From the NCBI RefSeq assembly GCF_020073815.1, contig NZ_JAIQZJ010000001.1, positions 1 through 64,000 of the forward strand: a stretch of DNA of 64,000 nucleotides, in the 5' to 3' direction. The notes under the pieces were generated by a model that was given only the letters and a program-made list of their open reading frames with translations, did no database searches and was not told the DNA's origin. This stretch comes from Nocardioides mangrovi. GTDB lineage: Bacteria; Actinomycetota; Actinomycetes; Propionibacteriales; Nocardioidaceae. Positions within the stretch are counted from its first letter, which is position 1. Each line of letters opens with the position of its first letter. The position numbers and the translations under genes were made by a program. This document shows, one piece after another, positions 45,810 to 54,118 of the stretch.

Positions 45810-46658
45810 TCAGCGCGCATACGCCTCGCGGAGGATCTGGAGGAGGGCGGCGCGGCCGGGGGGAGGGGAGTCCTGCCACCAGACGAGGCGGACGGCGACA
45901 GGGTCGGCGTCGCGGACGGGTCGGTAGGCGACGCCGGGGCGGGCGTGGACCCACTTCGTGGCCTCGGCGGTGATGCCGACGGCGCGGCCGGAGGCGATGA
46001 CGTTGAGCCACTCCTCGACGCCGCGGACGTCGAGCGTCGAGGTGGCGACGTCGAGCAGCGGCTGGCGGGTGCTGCCGGTGCGCGGGTCGACGGCGACGAC
46101 CCGCCCGTCGAGGTCGCCGAGCCGGACGAAGCGGCGCTGGGCGAGCGGGTCGTCGGAGGAGATGGCGAGGTAGCGGTTCTCGAAGCCGACGACGGAGGAC
46201 TCGATGCGCGGGTCGGTCACCTCGGTCCGCACGATCGCGACGTCGACGAGTCCGTCGACCAGACCGGAGGTCGCGCTCCACGAGTGGACCAGCTCGAGCT
46301 GCGTGTCCGGCTGCTCCTGCCTCCACCGCTGCTGGACGACCGCGGTGTGCCGGCCCAGCGCCGCCCACGCGTAGCCGAGCCGCATCGTGGTCGCCGGCTC
46401 CCGCAGCGACCGGCGCAGCAGGTCCACCTCGTCCAGGACCGCGCGCGCGTGCACCAGCGACGTGCGCCCAGCCGGGGTGAGCGACACCGAGCGCGACGTA
46501 CGTCGCAGCAGCGGTACGCCGAGCGACGACTCGAGCCGCGCGACGGCCCGGGAGACCGACGCCTGCGAGACGCCGAGCTCGATCGCGGCGTCGGTGAACG
46601 TCGCGTGGTCGACGACCGCAACGAAGGCGCGGAGGTCCCGTAGCGACGGATCATCCAT
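45810..46658 (-). CDS. LysR family transcriptional regulator
   Basis: 282 residues. N-terminal winged helix-turn-helix (RDLRAFVAVVDHATFTDAA; SQASVSRAVARLESSLGVPLLRR, about 5-55) and a C-terminal periplasmic-binding-like effector domain. ATG 46658 (MDDPSLRDL) matches the usual LysR start; the longer frame to 46700 reads into the operator. Divergent from an EamA exporter across 68 nt, the standard arrangement for a LysR regulator and its target. Confidence 0.92.
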   Translation of the reverse strand: MDDPSLRDLRAFVAVVDHATFTDAAIELGVSQASVSRAVARLESSLGVPLLRRTSRSVSLTPAGRTSLVHARAVLDEVDLLRRSLREPATTMRLGYAWAALGRHTAVVQQRWRQEQPDTQLELVHSWSATSGLVDGLVDVAIVRTEVTDPRIESSVVGFENRYLAISSDDPLAQRRFVRLGDLDGRVVAVDPRTGSTRQPLLDVATSTLDVRGVEEWLNVIASGRAVGITAEATKWVHARPGVAYRPVRDADPVAVRLVWWQDSPPPGRAALLQILREAYAR

Positions 46659-46660
46659 AC

Positions 46661-46698
46661 GCGAAGTGTATGGCTCGCGCGTGGCGTGCACTTTGCGC
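46661..46698. promoter_or_regulatory. Inverted repeat between LysR and EamA genes, candidate LysR site
   Basis: GCGAAGTGTA (46661-46670) and TGCACTTTGCGC (46687-46698) form an imperfect inverted repeat with a 16-nt spacer and a shared AAGTGYA half-site, centred in the divergent promoter region. LysR proteins bind such sites as tetramers; binding here is inference. Confidence 0.4.
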
Positions 46699-46726
46699 AT
46701 GAGTGCCCCGGCCCGATGCTCGGCAG

Positions 46727-47644
46727 GTGACCGAGACCCATGAGACCCGCGCGCACGCGACCGGCGTCGCGCTGATGTCGGTCAGCGTCACCTGCATGCC
46801 CTTCGGCCAGGCGGCCGCGGCCCGCGCCGTCGACGCGATGTCGGCACCCGGGGTGGTCGCGATCCGCCAGCTCGTCACCGCGCTGGTCCTCGTCCCGGTC
46901 GCCCGGCCGCGGTTGCGCAGCCTCACCCGCCAGCAGCTCGCGCCGGCGGTGCTGCTCGGCGTCGTCTTCGTCGCGATGAACCTCTGCCTGCTCAGCTCCA
47001 TCCACCGGATCGGCGTCGCCCTGGCGGTCACGCTCGAGTTCCTCGGCCCGCTCGCCGTCGCCCTCGTCTCATCGGGATCCCGGCGCGACCTCGCCCTCGC
47101 GGTCACCGCCGGACTCGGCGTCTACGTCCTCGTCCTGCCGGGACCGTCCAGCGACCTCCTCGGCGTCGGCCTCGCGCTCGGCGCGGCGGGCGGCTGGGCG
47201 ACGTACATCCACGTCAACCGCACCCTCGGTGAGCGGCTGCCCGGGCTCGAGGGCACCGCCGTCGCATCCCTGGTGTCGACCGCCATCTGCCTGCCGCTGC
47301 TCGCCTGGCTGGTCGTGACCGGCCGGGCCTTCCACCCCGAGATCGGCTTCGCCCTGGTCGCCGGCGTGCTCTGCTCGGTGGTGCCGTACGGCGCGGACCT
47401 GCTCGCCCTGCGCCGCGTGCCGCGACAGGTCTACAGCGTCTTCATGAGCCTCAACCTGGTCACCGCCGCGGTGGCGGGGCTGGTGGTGCTCGGCCAGGGG
47501 CTGACCGCCCACGAGCTCGTCGGGATCGCCGTGATCGTGGGGGTCAACGCGGTCAGCACCCTGGCCGGGCGCCGGGTGGAGCGGCCTCAGCGGGTGACGG
47601 TCAGCGACGCCGAGTCGGTCGCGGTCGAGTCGCTGCCGGCGTAG
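46727..47644 (+). CDS. EamA/DMT family transporter
   Basis: 305 residues, about ten hydrophobic segments in two EamA halves (about 10-130 and 145-285), related to RhtA-type amino acid or metabolite exporters: SVTCMPFGQAAAARAVDAM at the start, LEFLGPLAVAL and GLVVLGQGLTAHELVGIAVI in the second half. GTG 46727 chosen; GTG 46703 is the longer option. The last 58 nt overlap the convergent beta-glucosidase gene. Confidence 0.87.
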   Translation: MTETHETRAHATGVALMSVSVTCMPFGQAAAARAVDAMSAPGVVAIRQLVTALVLVPVARPRLRSLTRQQLAPAVLLGVVFVAMNLCLLSSIHRIGVALAVTLEFLGPLAVALVSSGSRRDLALAVTAGLGVYVLVLPGPSSDLLGVGLALGAAGGWATYIHVNRTLGERLPGLEGTAVASLVSTAICLPLLAWLVVTGRAFHPEIGFALVAGVLCSVVPYGADLLALRRVPRQVYSVFMSLNLVTAAVAGLVVLGQGLTAHELVGIAVIVGVNAVSTLAGRRVERPQRVTVSDAESVAVESLPA

Positions 47645-49905
47645 AGGTCGATCCGGCCCGTCTCCACGACGAACTTCCCGCGGTTGTCGTAGAAGCCGAC
47701 GTCGTCGCGGTCGAGGTGGAACTGCACCGTGGTCGACTCACCCGGGTCGAGCGACACCCGCTCGAACCCGACCAGCCGGCGCACCGGCTGCGAGATGCTC
47801 GCCACCGGGTCGTGCAGGTAGAGCTGCGCCACCTCGTCGCCGGCGACGTCGCCGGTGTTGGTCACCTTCATCGAGACCGTCACCGTGCCGCTGCGCGACA
47901 TCGTGCTCCTGCTCAGCGACAGGTCGGAGACGTCGAACGTGGTGTAGCTGAGCCCGAAGCCGAAGGGGAAGAGCGGGTCGCAGGTGCGCAGGTCGCGGTA
48001 GCGAGACGTGTACTTCTGCGTCACGTCGCACGGGCGGCCGGTCGGCTCGTGGTTGTAGTAGATCGGCACCTGGCCGACCCGCTGCGGGAAGGTCACCGGC
48101 AGCTTGCCCCCGGGGTCGACCTCGCCGAACAGCACGTCGGCGACCGCGTTGCCGGCCTCGACGCCGGGGAACCACGCCTCCAGGATCGCCGGGGCGTCGT
48201 CCACCACGTCGCTCAGGTCGAGCGGGCGGCCGTTGAAGAGCACGACGGCGACCGGCTTGCCGGTGGCCTCGATCCGCCGGATCAGCTCCTCCTGCAGCCC
48301 CGGCAGGGTGATGTCGGAGCGCGACGCGGCCTCGCCGCTCATGCCGCGCGCCTCGCCGACCGCGAGCACGACCTGGTCGGCGCCCTGCGCAGCGGCGACC
48401 GCGGCGTCGAAGCCGTCGTCGCTGCCGCACTCGCCCGCGACGGTGTTGTCCGGCGGGTCGACGTCCGCGACCTCGCAGCCGGGCGTGTAGGTCACCGAGC
48501 CGCCGGCCTGCGCCTTGATCCCGGTCAGCACGCTCACCGCATCGTCGTCCTCGCCCTTGCCCCACCAGGGGCCGAGCATGTCGTGGGCGCTGTCGCCGAG
48601 CGGCCCGATCACGGCGGTCGACCTCGACGGGTCGAGCGGCAGGACGTCCTCGTCGTTCTTGAGCAGCACCATCGACTTGCCGGCGGCCTGCCGAGCGGCC
48701 GCGCGGTCGTCGTCGGTGAGGAAGCTGGCCGGGTCGGTCGCCTTGGTCTGGTCGACGTACGGGTGGTCGAAGAGGCCGGCGCGGAACTTCACCCGCAGGA
48801 TCCGGCGTACGGCGTCGTCGAGCCGCGCCCTGCTGATCCGGCCGTCGGCCAGCAGCTGCTTGCCGTAGTCGCGGATGTAGGTGCTGACCATCTCCGAGTC
48901 GGTGCCCGCCATCAGCGCGTTGGCCGCCGCCTGCGGACCGTCGGCCGCGGTGCCGTGGCCGCACGGGCCCTCGTCGGGCGTGCGGGGCGGGCAGGCGCGG
49001 GTCTCGGCGACCGCGGTGTAGTCGCTCTCGATGAAGCCGTCGAAGCCCCACTGCTTCTTGAGGATCGTCGTCTCGGTGTAGGAGTTGGCACACCCCGGCA
49101 CGCCGTTGATCGAGTTGAAGGAGCACATCACCGTGTCCGCGCCCGCGTCGATCGCGGCCTTGAACGGCGGCAGGTAGAGGTTGCGCAGCCGCTGCTCGGA
49201 CATGTCGGTGGTGTTGTAGTCGCGGCCGCCCTCGGGCTGGCCGTAGCCGACGTAGTGCTTGACGCTGGTGACGACCTTGTCCCGAGCGGAGTAGTCGTTG
49301 CCCTGGGCGCCCTTGACCCGGGCTGCGGCCATGACTGAGTTGAGGTAGGGGTCCTCGCCCGCGCCCTCGGCGATCCGGCCCCAGCGCGGCTCGTGCGAGA
49401 CGTCGACCATCGGGCTGTAGATCTGCTTGATCCCGACCGTCGCGGACTCGCGCGCGCCGATGGTGGCGTCGGCCTTGGCGACGTCGGGGTCGAAGGAGCT
49501 CGCGGCGCCCAGCGGGATCGGGAAGATCGTCCGGTAGCCGTGGATGGTGTCGTAGGCGAAGAGGATCGGGATGTGCAGCCGCGACTGCTCGACCGCGATC
49601 CGCTGGTAGTGGTCGATCTTCTCCGGGTCGGTGAGGCTGAAGACCCCGCCGACCCCGGCCTTCGCGTCGGCGTCGGTGATCTGGCCGTCGGAGAGCAGCT
49701 GCACCTGCTGCAGCTTCTCCGCGGTCGTCATCCTCGCCAGCAGCGCGTTCACCTTGCGCTCGATGCCCCGGTCGGCCGCCGTCCTGGTCGGGGCCAGTGC
49801 GGCCTCGTCGCTGGACTGACCACCCAGGGCCACCACGCTGCCGGCGACGGCCAGACTGCCGAGCAGGAGCCCGGCGGCCGTCGCGATGCTCACGGTCCGT
49901 CTCAT
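47587..49905 (-). CDS. Secreted GH3 beta-glucosidase (BglX-like)
   Basis: 772 residues. Signal peptide with hydrophobic core AAGLLLGSLAVAGSVVAL and cleavage around 30. GH3 N-terminal barrel: IYSPMVDVSHEPRWGRIAEGAGEDPYL, SVKHYVGYGQPEGGRDYN, and the nucleophile Asp in GFDGFIESDYTAVAET (about 285). GH3 C-terminal domain (VLLKNDEDVLPLD to GGKLPVTFP) and a terminal fibronectin-III-like domain with PFGFGLSYTTF. It hydrolyses terminal beta-glucosides outside the cell. GGAGG lies before the ATG; the 3' end overlaps the EamA gene. Confidence 0.95.
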   Translation of the reverse strand: MRRTVSIATAAGLLLGSLAVAGSVVALGGQSSDEAALAPTRTAADRGIERKVNALLARMTTAEKLQQVQLLSDGQITDADAKAGVGGVFSLTDPEKIDHYQRIAVEQSRLHIPILFAYDTIHGYRTIFPIPLGAASSFDPDVAKADATIGARESATVGIKQIYSPMVDVSHEPRWGRIAEGAGEDPYLNSVMAAARVKGAQGNDYSARDKVVTSVKHYVGYGQPEGGRDYNTTDMSEQRLRNLYLPPFKAAIDAGADTVMCSFNSINGVPGCANSYTETTILKKQWGFDGFIESDYTAVAETRACPPRTPDEGPCGHGTAADGPQAAANALMAGTDSEMVSTYIRDYGKQLLADGRISRARLDDAVRRILRVKFRAGLFDHPYVDQTKATDPASFLTDDDRAAARQAAGKSMVLLKNDEDVLPLDPSRSTAVIGPLGDSAHDMLGPWWGKGEDDDAVSVLTGIKAQAGGSVTYTPGCEVADVDPPDNTVAGECGSDDGFDAAVAAAQGADQVVLAVGEARGMSGEAASRSDITLPGLQEELIRRIEATGKPVAVVLFNGRPLDLSDVVDDAPAILEAWFPGVEAGNAVADVLFGEVDPGGKLPVTFPQRVGQVPIYYNHEPTGRPCDVTQKYTSRYRDLRTCDPLFPFGFGLSYTTFDVSDLSLSRSTMSRSGTVTVSMKVTNTGDVAGDEVAQLYLHDPVASISQPVRRLVGFERVSLDPGESTTVQFHLDRDDVGFYDNRGKFVVETGRIDLYAGSDSTATDSASLTVTR

Positions 49906-49931
49906 GTCGTACCTCCGCGGGCGCCTGGTCG

Positions 49932-49957
49932 CACGGCCGACCCCGATGTCGGCCGTG
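49932..49957 (-). terminator. 10-bp hairpin between the cyclodeaminase-like gene and bglX
   Basis: CACGGCCGAC (49932-49941) and GTCGGCCGTG (49948-49957) are exact reverse complements around CCCGAT. It lies 78 nt past the stop of the upstream minus-strand gene and 27 nt before the bglX start. It may be a terminator or a 5'-leader control element for bglX. The remaining intergenic bases show nothing clear. Confidence 0.5.
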
Positions 49958-50034
49958 TGCTCGCGCGGCCTCTCCCCGCGCCCGCACCGCGCAGGCGCTT
50001 CACCCTTTCACGGGCCGGCCGGGGCGACTAGCGA

Positions 50035-50982
50035 CTAGAAGGTCAGCGTCAGCCCCAGCCCGAGGGAACGCGCCCGGCGGAGCACCGCCGCACCGGCGGC
50101 GACGTCGAGGGCCGCGTGGCCGGTCGACTTGTAGAGCGTCAGCCCGGAGCGCGGCGGGGGAGCGTCGAGCACCGACCCGATCAGCCGGACCCCCTCGACG
50201 CCCTGCAGCTCGTGGGCGCCGGCGGGCGGCGGCTCCGCGGCGGCACCGGGCCACTCGGCGTACACGGCGGCGGCGGCGACCGTCGCCGCGTCGACCTCGT
50301 GGCCCTGCGAGCCGCCGACCGAGCTCACGTGCGCGTGCGGCGCGAGCCAGTCCGGCTCGATCACCGGGGTCGTCGCGCCCGTGCAGAGGAAGACCGCCTC
50401 TGCCTCGCGGACCGCGTCGTGGACCGTCGTCGCCCGGACGCCGGGGTACGACGACGCCAGCCGCTCGCCCGACCTCGGGTCGCGGGTGCCGAGCGCGACC
50501 TCGGTGCCCGGCGCGACCAGGGCGAGCAGGTCGAGCTGGGCCCGCGCCTGGACGCCCGCGCCGACGACGGCGAACCGCTCGGCCTCCGGCGCCAGCGCCT
50601 GCTGGCTGACGGTCGCGGACGCCGCGGTGCGCACGGCCGTGATCCGGCCGCCCTCCATGATCGCGAGCGGGCGGCCGTCGTGCTGGTCGAAGACCGCGAC
50701 CAGGCCGAAGTGGGTGCTGCGGCCGCTGTCGGCGCCGTCCGCCCCCGGCACCGCGAAGATCGACACCAGCTTGGCCGCGAGGCCGACGTCCGCGACGTAC
50801 GCCGGCATCCCGGCCAGCAGCCCGTCGGGGGTGCGCGCCGCGATCCGCGGCGGCGAGGAGACCCGCCCGGCGGCGATCGCGGCCAGCGCCGCGCGCACCG
50901 CGTGGAGCACGTCCAGCGGGTCGAGGGCCGCATCGGTCGCGGCGCCGTCCAGCACCAGGACGTCCGAGGAGGGCCCGGTCAC
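50035..50982 (-). CDS. Ornithine cyclodeaminase/mu-crystallin family protein
   Basis: 315 residues. NAD(P)-binding Rossmann domain (FAVVGAGVQARAQLDLLAL, about 120-138) within the family fold; RVSSPPRIAARTPDG and GRITAVRTAASATVSQQAL near the N-terminus and VSSVGGSQGHEVDAATV later. Members are ornithine cyclodeaminases, alanine dehydrogenases or imine reductases; substrate here unknown. GTG 50982 chosen. Divergent from the amidohydrolase operon across only 34 nt, so promoters must overlap. Confidence 0.88.
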   Translation of the reverse strand: MTGPSSDVLVLDGAATDAALDPLDVLHAVRAALAAIAAGRVSSPPRIAARTPDGLLAGMPAYVADVGLAAKLVSIFAVPGADGADSGRSTHFGLVAVFDQHDGRPLAIMEGGRITAVRTAASATVSQQALAPEAERFAVVGAGVQARAQLDLLALVAPGTEVALGTRDPRSGERLASSYPGVRATTVHDAVREAEAVFLCTGATTPVIEPDWLAPHAHVSSVGGSQGHEVDAATVAAAAVYAEWPGAAAEPPPAGAHELQGVEGVRLIGSVLDAPPPRSGLTLYKSTGHAALDVAAGAAVLRRARSLGLGLTLTF

Positions 50983-51016
50983 GGCAGGTCGAGGTCGGTC
51001 GCCATAAGGTCGCCCA

Positions 51017-52273
51017 GTGTCACCCACCACCCGACCGGTCGTCTATCGCGACGTCACGGTCTTCGACGGCACCGGCGACCCCGCCGTCCCCGGTCGTTCC
51101 CTCGTCGTCGAGGACGACCGGATCGCGGCCGTCGTCGCCACCGGCGACCTCGTCGTGCCGGAGGGCGCGGAGGTCGTCGACCTCGGCGGCGCGCACCTCA
51201 TCCCCGGACTCGTCGACTCCCACCAGCACCTCGCCACGCCGCCCGACCGGCCGCAGGCCGAGGCCTGGCTGCGCCGGATGGTGTACGGCGGGGTGACCAC
51301 GATCCGCGACATGGCCGACGACCTGCGCCAGGTCGGCGACCTGGCCCGGGCCTGCCTGGTCGGCGAGATCCCCGGCCCCGACATCCGCTACGCCGCGCTG
51401 ATGGCCGGCCCCAGCTTCTTCGACGACCCGCGCACCTGGCAGGTCTCGCAGGGGGAGACCCCGGGCGAGGTGCCGTGGATGCAGGCGATCACCGACGACA
51501 CCGACCTCGTCCTGGCGACGGCCCTCGCGCGCGGCACCCACGCGTGCGCGGTGAAGATCTACGCCGACCTCGAGCCCGCCCTGGTCGCCGCGATCACCGC
51601 CGAGGCCCACCGGCAGGGGATCGCCTCCTGGGCGCACCTCGCCGTCTTCCCGGCGCTCCCGCTCGACGTCGTCCGGGCCGGCGTCGACGTGGTGTCGCAC
51701 GCCTCGCTGCTGGCCTGGCAGACCCACGAGGACGTGTCGCCGACGTACAAGGACAAGCCGGTGATCGACCGCGGCTCGGTCGACCCCGACCACCCACGCA
51801 TCGCCGCCGTGCTCGACGAGATGGCCGCCCGCGGCACGATCCTCGACGTCACCGCCAGCATGTGGGAGAGCGAGGACGTGCTCGAGGACGCCGACGAGGC
51901 CGAGCGCGACCGCGCCGCCGGCCACGCCGAGCTGTCGGCGCAGATCGCCGCCCGTGCGTACGCCGCCGGCGTGCCGATCTCGACCGGCAGCGACTACGAG
52001 ACGCCCGCCGGTGACGCGTTCCCCGCGCTCCACCGCGAGCTGCTCTTCCTCCACGAGCGCGCGGGCATCCCGGCGGCCGACGTGCTCGTCGCCGCCACCC
52101 GGACCGGCGCCCGCAGCGCCGGCGTCGAGGCGCAGACCGGCACGCTCGAGCCAGGCAAGCGCGCCGACTTCGTGGTCCTCGACGCCGATCCGCTCGCCGA
52201 CCTCCGCCACCTCGACCGCATCCGGATGACCGTCAAGCGCGGCGTACGCCACCTCCGCGAGGACTACCGATGA
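51017..52273 (+). CDS. Amidohydrolase family protein (imidazolonepropionase-like)
   Basis: 418 residues. Metal-dependent hydrolase barrel with the D-S-H-Q-H metal motif in LIPGLVDSHQHLAT (about 60-73), Lys in ACAVKIYADLEP as the bridging residue candidate, HASLLAWQTHED, and Asp in STGSDYETPAGD (about 322). C-terminal GTLEPGKRADFVVLDADPL is the usual amidohydrolase ending. Substrate unknown, but its ATGA overlap with a dipeptidase gene points to peptide or cyclic-amide turnover. GTG start. Confidence 0.88.
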   Translation: MSPTTRPVVYRDVTVFDGTGDPAVPGRSLVVEDDRIAAVVATGDLVVPEGAEVVDLGGAHLIPGLVDSHQHLATPPDRPQAEAWLRRMVYGGVTTIRDMADDLRQVGDLARACLVGEIPGPDIRYAALMAGPSFFDDPRTWQVSQGETPGEVPWMQAITDDTDLVLATALARGTHACAVKIYADLEPALVAAITAEAHRQGIASWAHLAVFPALPLDVVRAGVDVVSHASLLAWQTHEDVSPTYKDKPVIDRGSVDPDHPRIAAVLDEMAARGTILDVTASMWESEDVLEDADEAERDRAAGHAELSAQIAARAYAAGVPISTGSDYETPAGDAFPALHRELLFLHERAGIPAADVLVAATRTGARSAGVEAQTGTLEPGKRADFVVLDADPLADLRHLDRIRMTVKRGVRHLREDYR

Positions 52274-53331
52274 CCCGCGACCTCACGATCGTCAACGCGC
52301 TCGGGATCCTCGACAACCCCAACGCCGAGCGCTCCCGCGCCGCGGCCGCTCGGCTCGAGCCGGGCAGCGACTTCATCACCATCGACGAGCGCACGATCGC
52401 CGACGCGCACGCCAGCGGCCTGACCGCGATCACCATCACCCTCGGCTACACCGTCGGCGACGTCGAGCCCTACGCCCACACGCTCCACGAGATCGAGACC
52501 TGGGACCGGCTGCTGGCCGAGCACCCCGACGACCTGACCCAGGTGCTGGAGGCCGGCGACATCGACCGGGCCCGGGCCGAGGGCAGGGTCGGGGTGGTCT
52601 ACGGCTTCCAGAACGGTCTCGCGATCGGCGACGACCTCGACCGGGTGGCGCATTTCCAGCGAGCCGGCGTCCGCGTGATCCAGCTGACCTACAACCAGGC
52701 CAACCACCTCGGGGACGGGTCGATGGCGCCGGGCAACCGCGGGCTCACGCCGTACGGTCGCGAGGTCGTGGCGGCCCTCAACGACGCCCGGATGATGGTC
52801 GACCTCTCTCACAGCGGTGAGCGGACCTGCCTCGACGCGATCGCGGCGTCGCGCACGCCGGTCTCGATCAACCACACCGGCTGCCGGGCGATCGTCGACG
52901 TGCCGCGCAACAAGACCGACGAGGAGCTGCGGCTGGTGGCCGACGGCGGCGGCTTCGTCGGCATCTACTTCATGCCGTTCCTCAGCCCGACCGGTCACGC
53001 CACGGCCGCCGACGTCGTCGCCCACCTCGAGCACGCGATCGACGTCTGCGGCGAGGACGCCGTCGGCATCGGCACCGACGGCACCGTCACCGGGATCGAC
53101 GACCTCGACGGCTACCGCGCGACCCTCGCCGAGCACGTGGCGCAGCGGGCCGCGGCCGGCGTCGGGGCTGCGGGGGAGCGCGCGGACACGCTGCCCTTCG
53201 TCGAGGACCTGCGCGGCGTCGAGCAGTTCCACCGGCTGGTGGACCTGCTCGAGCAGCGCGGCCACTCGTGGTCGCGGATCGAGAAGGTCATGGGCCGCAA
53301 CTTCGTGGAGTACGCCGCCCGCGTCTGGTGA
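52270..53331 (+). CDS. Membrane-dipeptidase (M19, renal dipeptidase) family protein
   Basis: 353 residues. VVYGFQNGLAIGDDLD, VIQLTYNQANHLGDGS (about 136-151), MMVDLSHSGERTCLDAI with the metal His, PVSINHTGCRAI, and GIGTDGTVTGIDD (about 264-276) are M19 zinc dipeptidase landmarks. No signal peptide, so cytoplasmic here. The ATG overlaps the amidohydrolase stop by 4 nt. Probably hydrolyses dipeptides or related amides made by the preceding enzyme (inference). Confidence 0.9.
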   Translation: MTRDLTIVNALGILDNPNAERSRAAAARLEPGSDFITIDERTIADAHASGLTAITITLGYTVGDVEPYAHTLHEIETWDRLLAEHPDDLTQVLEAGDIDRARAEGRVGVVYGFQNGLAIGDDLDRVAHFQRAGVRVIQLTYNQANHLGDGSMAPGNRGLTPYGREVVAALNDARMMVDLSHSGERTCLDAIAASRTPVSINHTGCRAIVDVPRNKTDEELRLVADGGGFVGIYFMPFLSPTGHATAADVVAHLEHAIDVCGEDAVGIGTDGTVTGIDDLDGYRATLAEHVAQRAAAGVGAAGERADTLPFVEDLRGVEQFHRLVDLLEQRGHSWSRIEKVMGRNFVEYAARVW

Positions 53332-53346
53332 CGCCCCGGCCGGAGG

Positions 53347-53832
53347 TCAGCGGCTGTCGGCGGCCGCGATCCGCTCCTTGACCCGGGCGAGGTCGGCGAA
53401 GACCTTGAGGGCCGCCCAGTCCGGCTGCGTCCTGTCGGCCAGGTGTCGCCGCATGGCGCGCTCGGCGACCCCGGAGTCGACGGCGAGGATCATCCGCTGG
53501 ACCCCGAAGCGGTCCGCCCAGCGGGTCAGCAGCTCGTCGGGGAGCCGGTGGGACGCGGCCAGCGCGAGCACCCGCTCGGCCTCGGACGCCGAGACCTCGT
53601 CGCGGAGCAGCGCCACCAGGTCGCCCGCGACCGGAGCCGCGACCGGGGCCAGGGTGGCACGGGAGGCGCGGGTGACGACCGACCGCGGCGAGGTGGCCCG
53701 CTGCCGGGGCAGGTGCACCGGCGACGACGGGACGTCCCGGGCGCGCCTGTCGTTGCTCGCCGGCCGGGCCAGCAGCCCGAGCATCAGCCAGAGGATCGCC
53801 ACCGCCGCCATCGCACCGAGCACCATCGCCAT
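53347..53832 (-). CDS. Hypothetical protein with one N-terminal membrane helix
   Basis: 161 residues. MAMVLGAMAAVAILWLMLGLLA is a single membrane helix, followed by a basic Pro/Ser-rich stretch and an Ala-rich helical region (about 85-155). No recognised family. The frame is open to 53925, but that would run into the tRNA-Arg gene, so I took ATG 53832 (a second ATG lies two codons on). Convergent with the dipeptidase. Confidence 0.7.
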   Translation of the reverse strand: MAMVLGAMAAVAILWLMLGLLARPASNDRRARDVPSSPVHLPRQRATSPRSVVTRASRATLAPVAAPVAGDLVALLRDEVSASEAERVLALAASHRLPDELLTRWADRFGVQRMILAVDSGVAERAMRRHLADRTQPDWAALKVFADLARVKERIAAADSR

Positions 53833-53895
53833 GCTCGTGCAACGCACGGCGGGGAGGGCGGTTACGGCCAGGGATCGTCCGGTGAGGAGAAGGGG

Positions 53896-53968
53896 CGCCT
53901 CCGGCAGGATTCGAACCTGCGGCACCTGGTACCGGAAACCAGTGCTCTATCCCCTGAGCTACGGAGGC
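53896..53968 (-). tRNA. tRNA-Arg (anticodon CCG)
   Basis: 73 nt folding as a full cloverleaf: acceptor GCCTCCG/CGGAGGC, D arm GCTC...GAGC, anticodon stem CTGGT/ACCAG with loop TTCCGGT (anticodon CCG, reading CGG), T arm GCAGG-TTCGAAT-CCTGC, discriminator G. CCA is not encoded. Lies 150 nt from the divergent argS, the synthetase for this tRNA. Confidence 0.97.
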
Positions 53969-54118
53969 ATCGCCCCGTCGACGGCGGGCCGTCACGGGAC
54001 TGCGCAGAACCCTACAGCCGACGCGCGGGACAGGTGCAATCGGGCTGCGCCCGGCCCGGCCCGTCCCACCGCGGATATCGATGCAAGGGCGAGCGCCGGG
54101 CGCCGATACCCTTGCCGG

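Noticed and set aside
53833-53925. Longer start of the hypothetical membrane protein
   Set aside because: It would overlap the tRNA-Arg gene; ATG 53832 gives a sensible membrane helix at the N-terminus.
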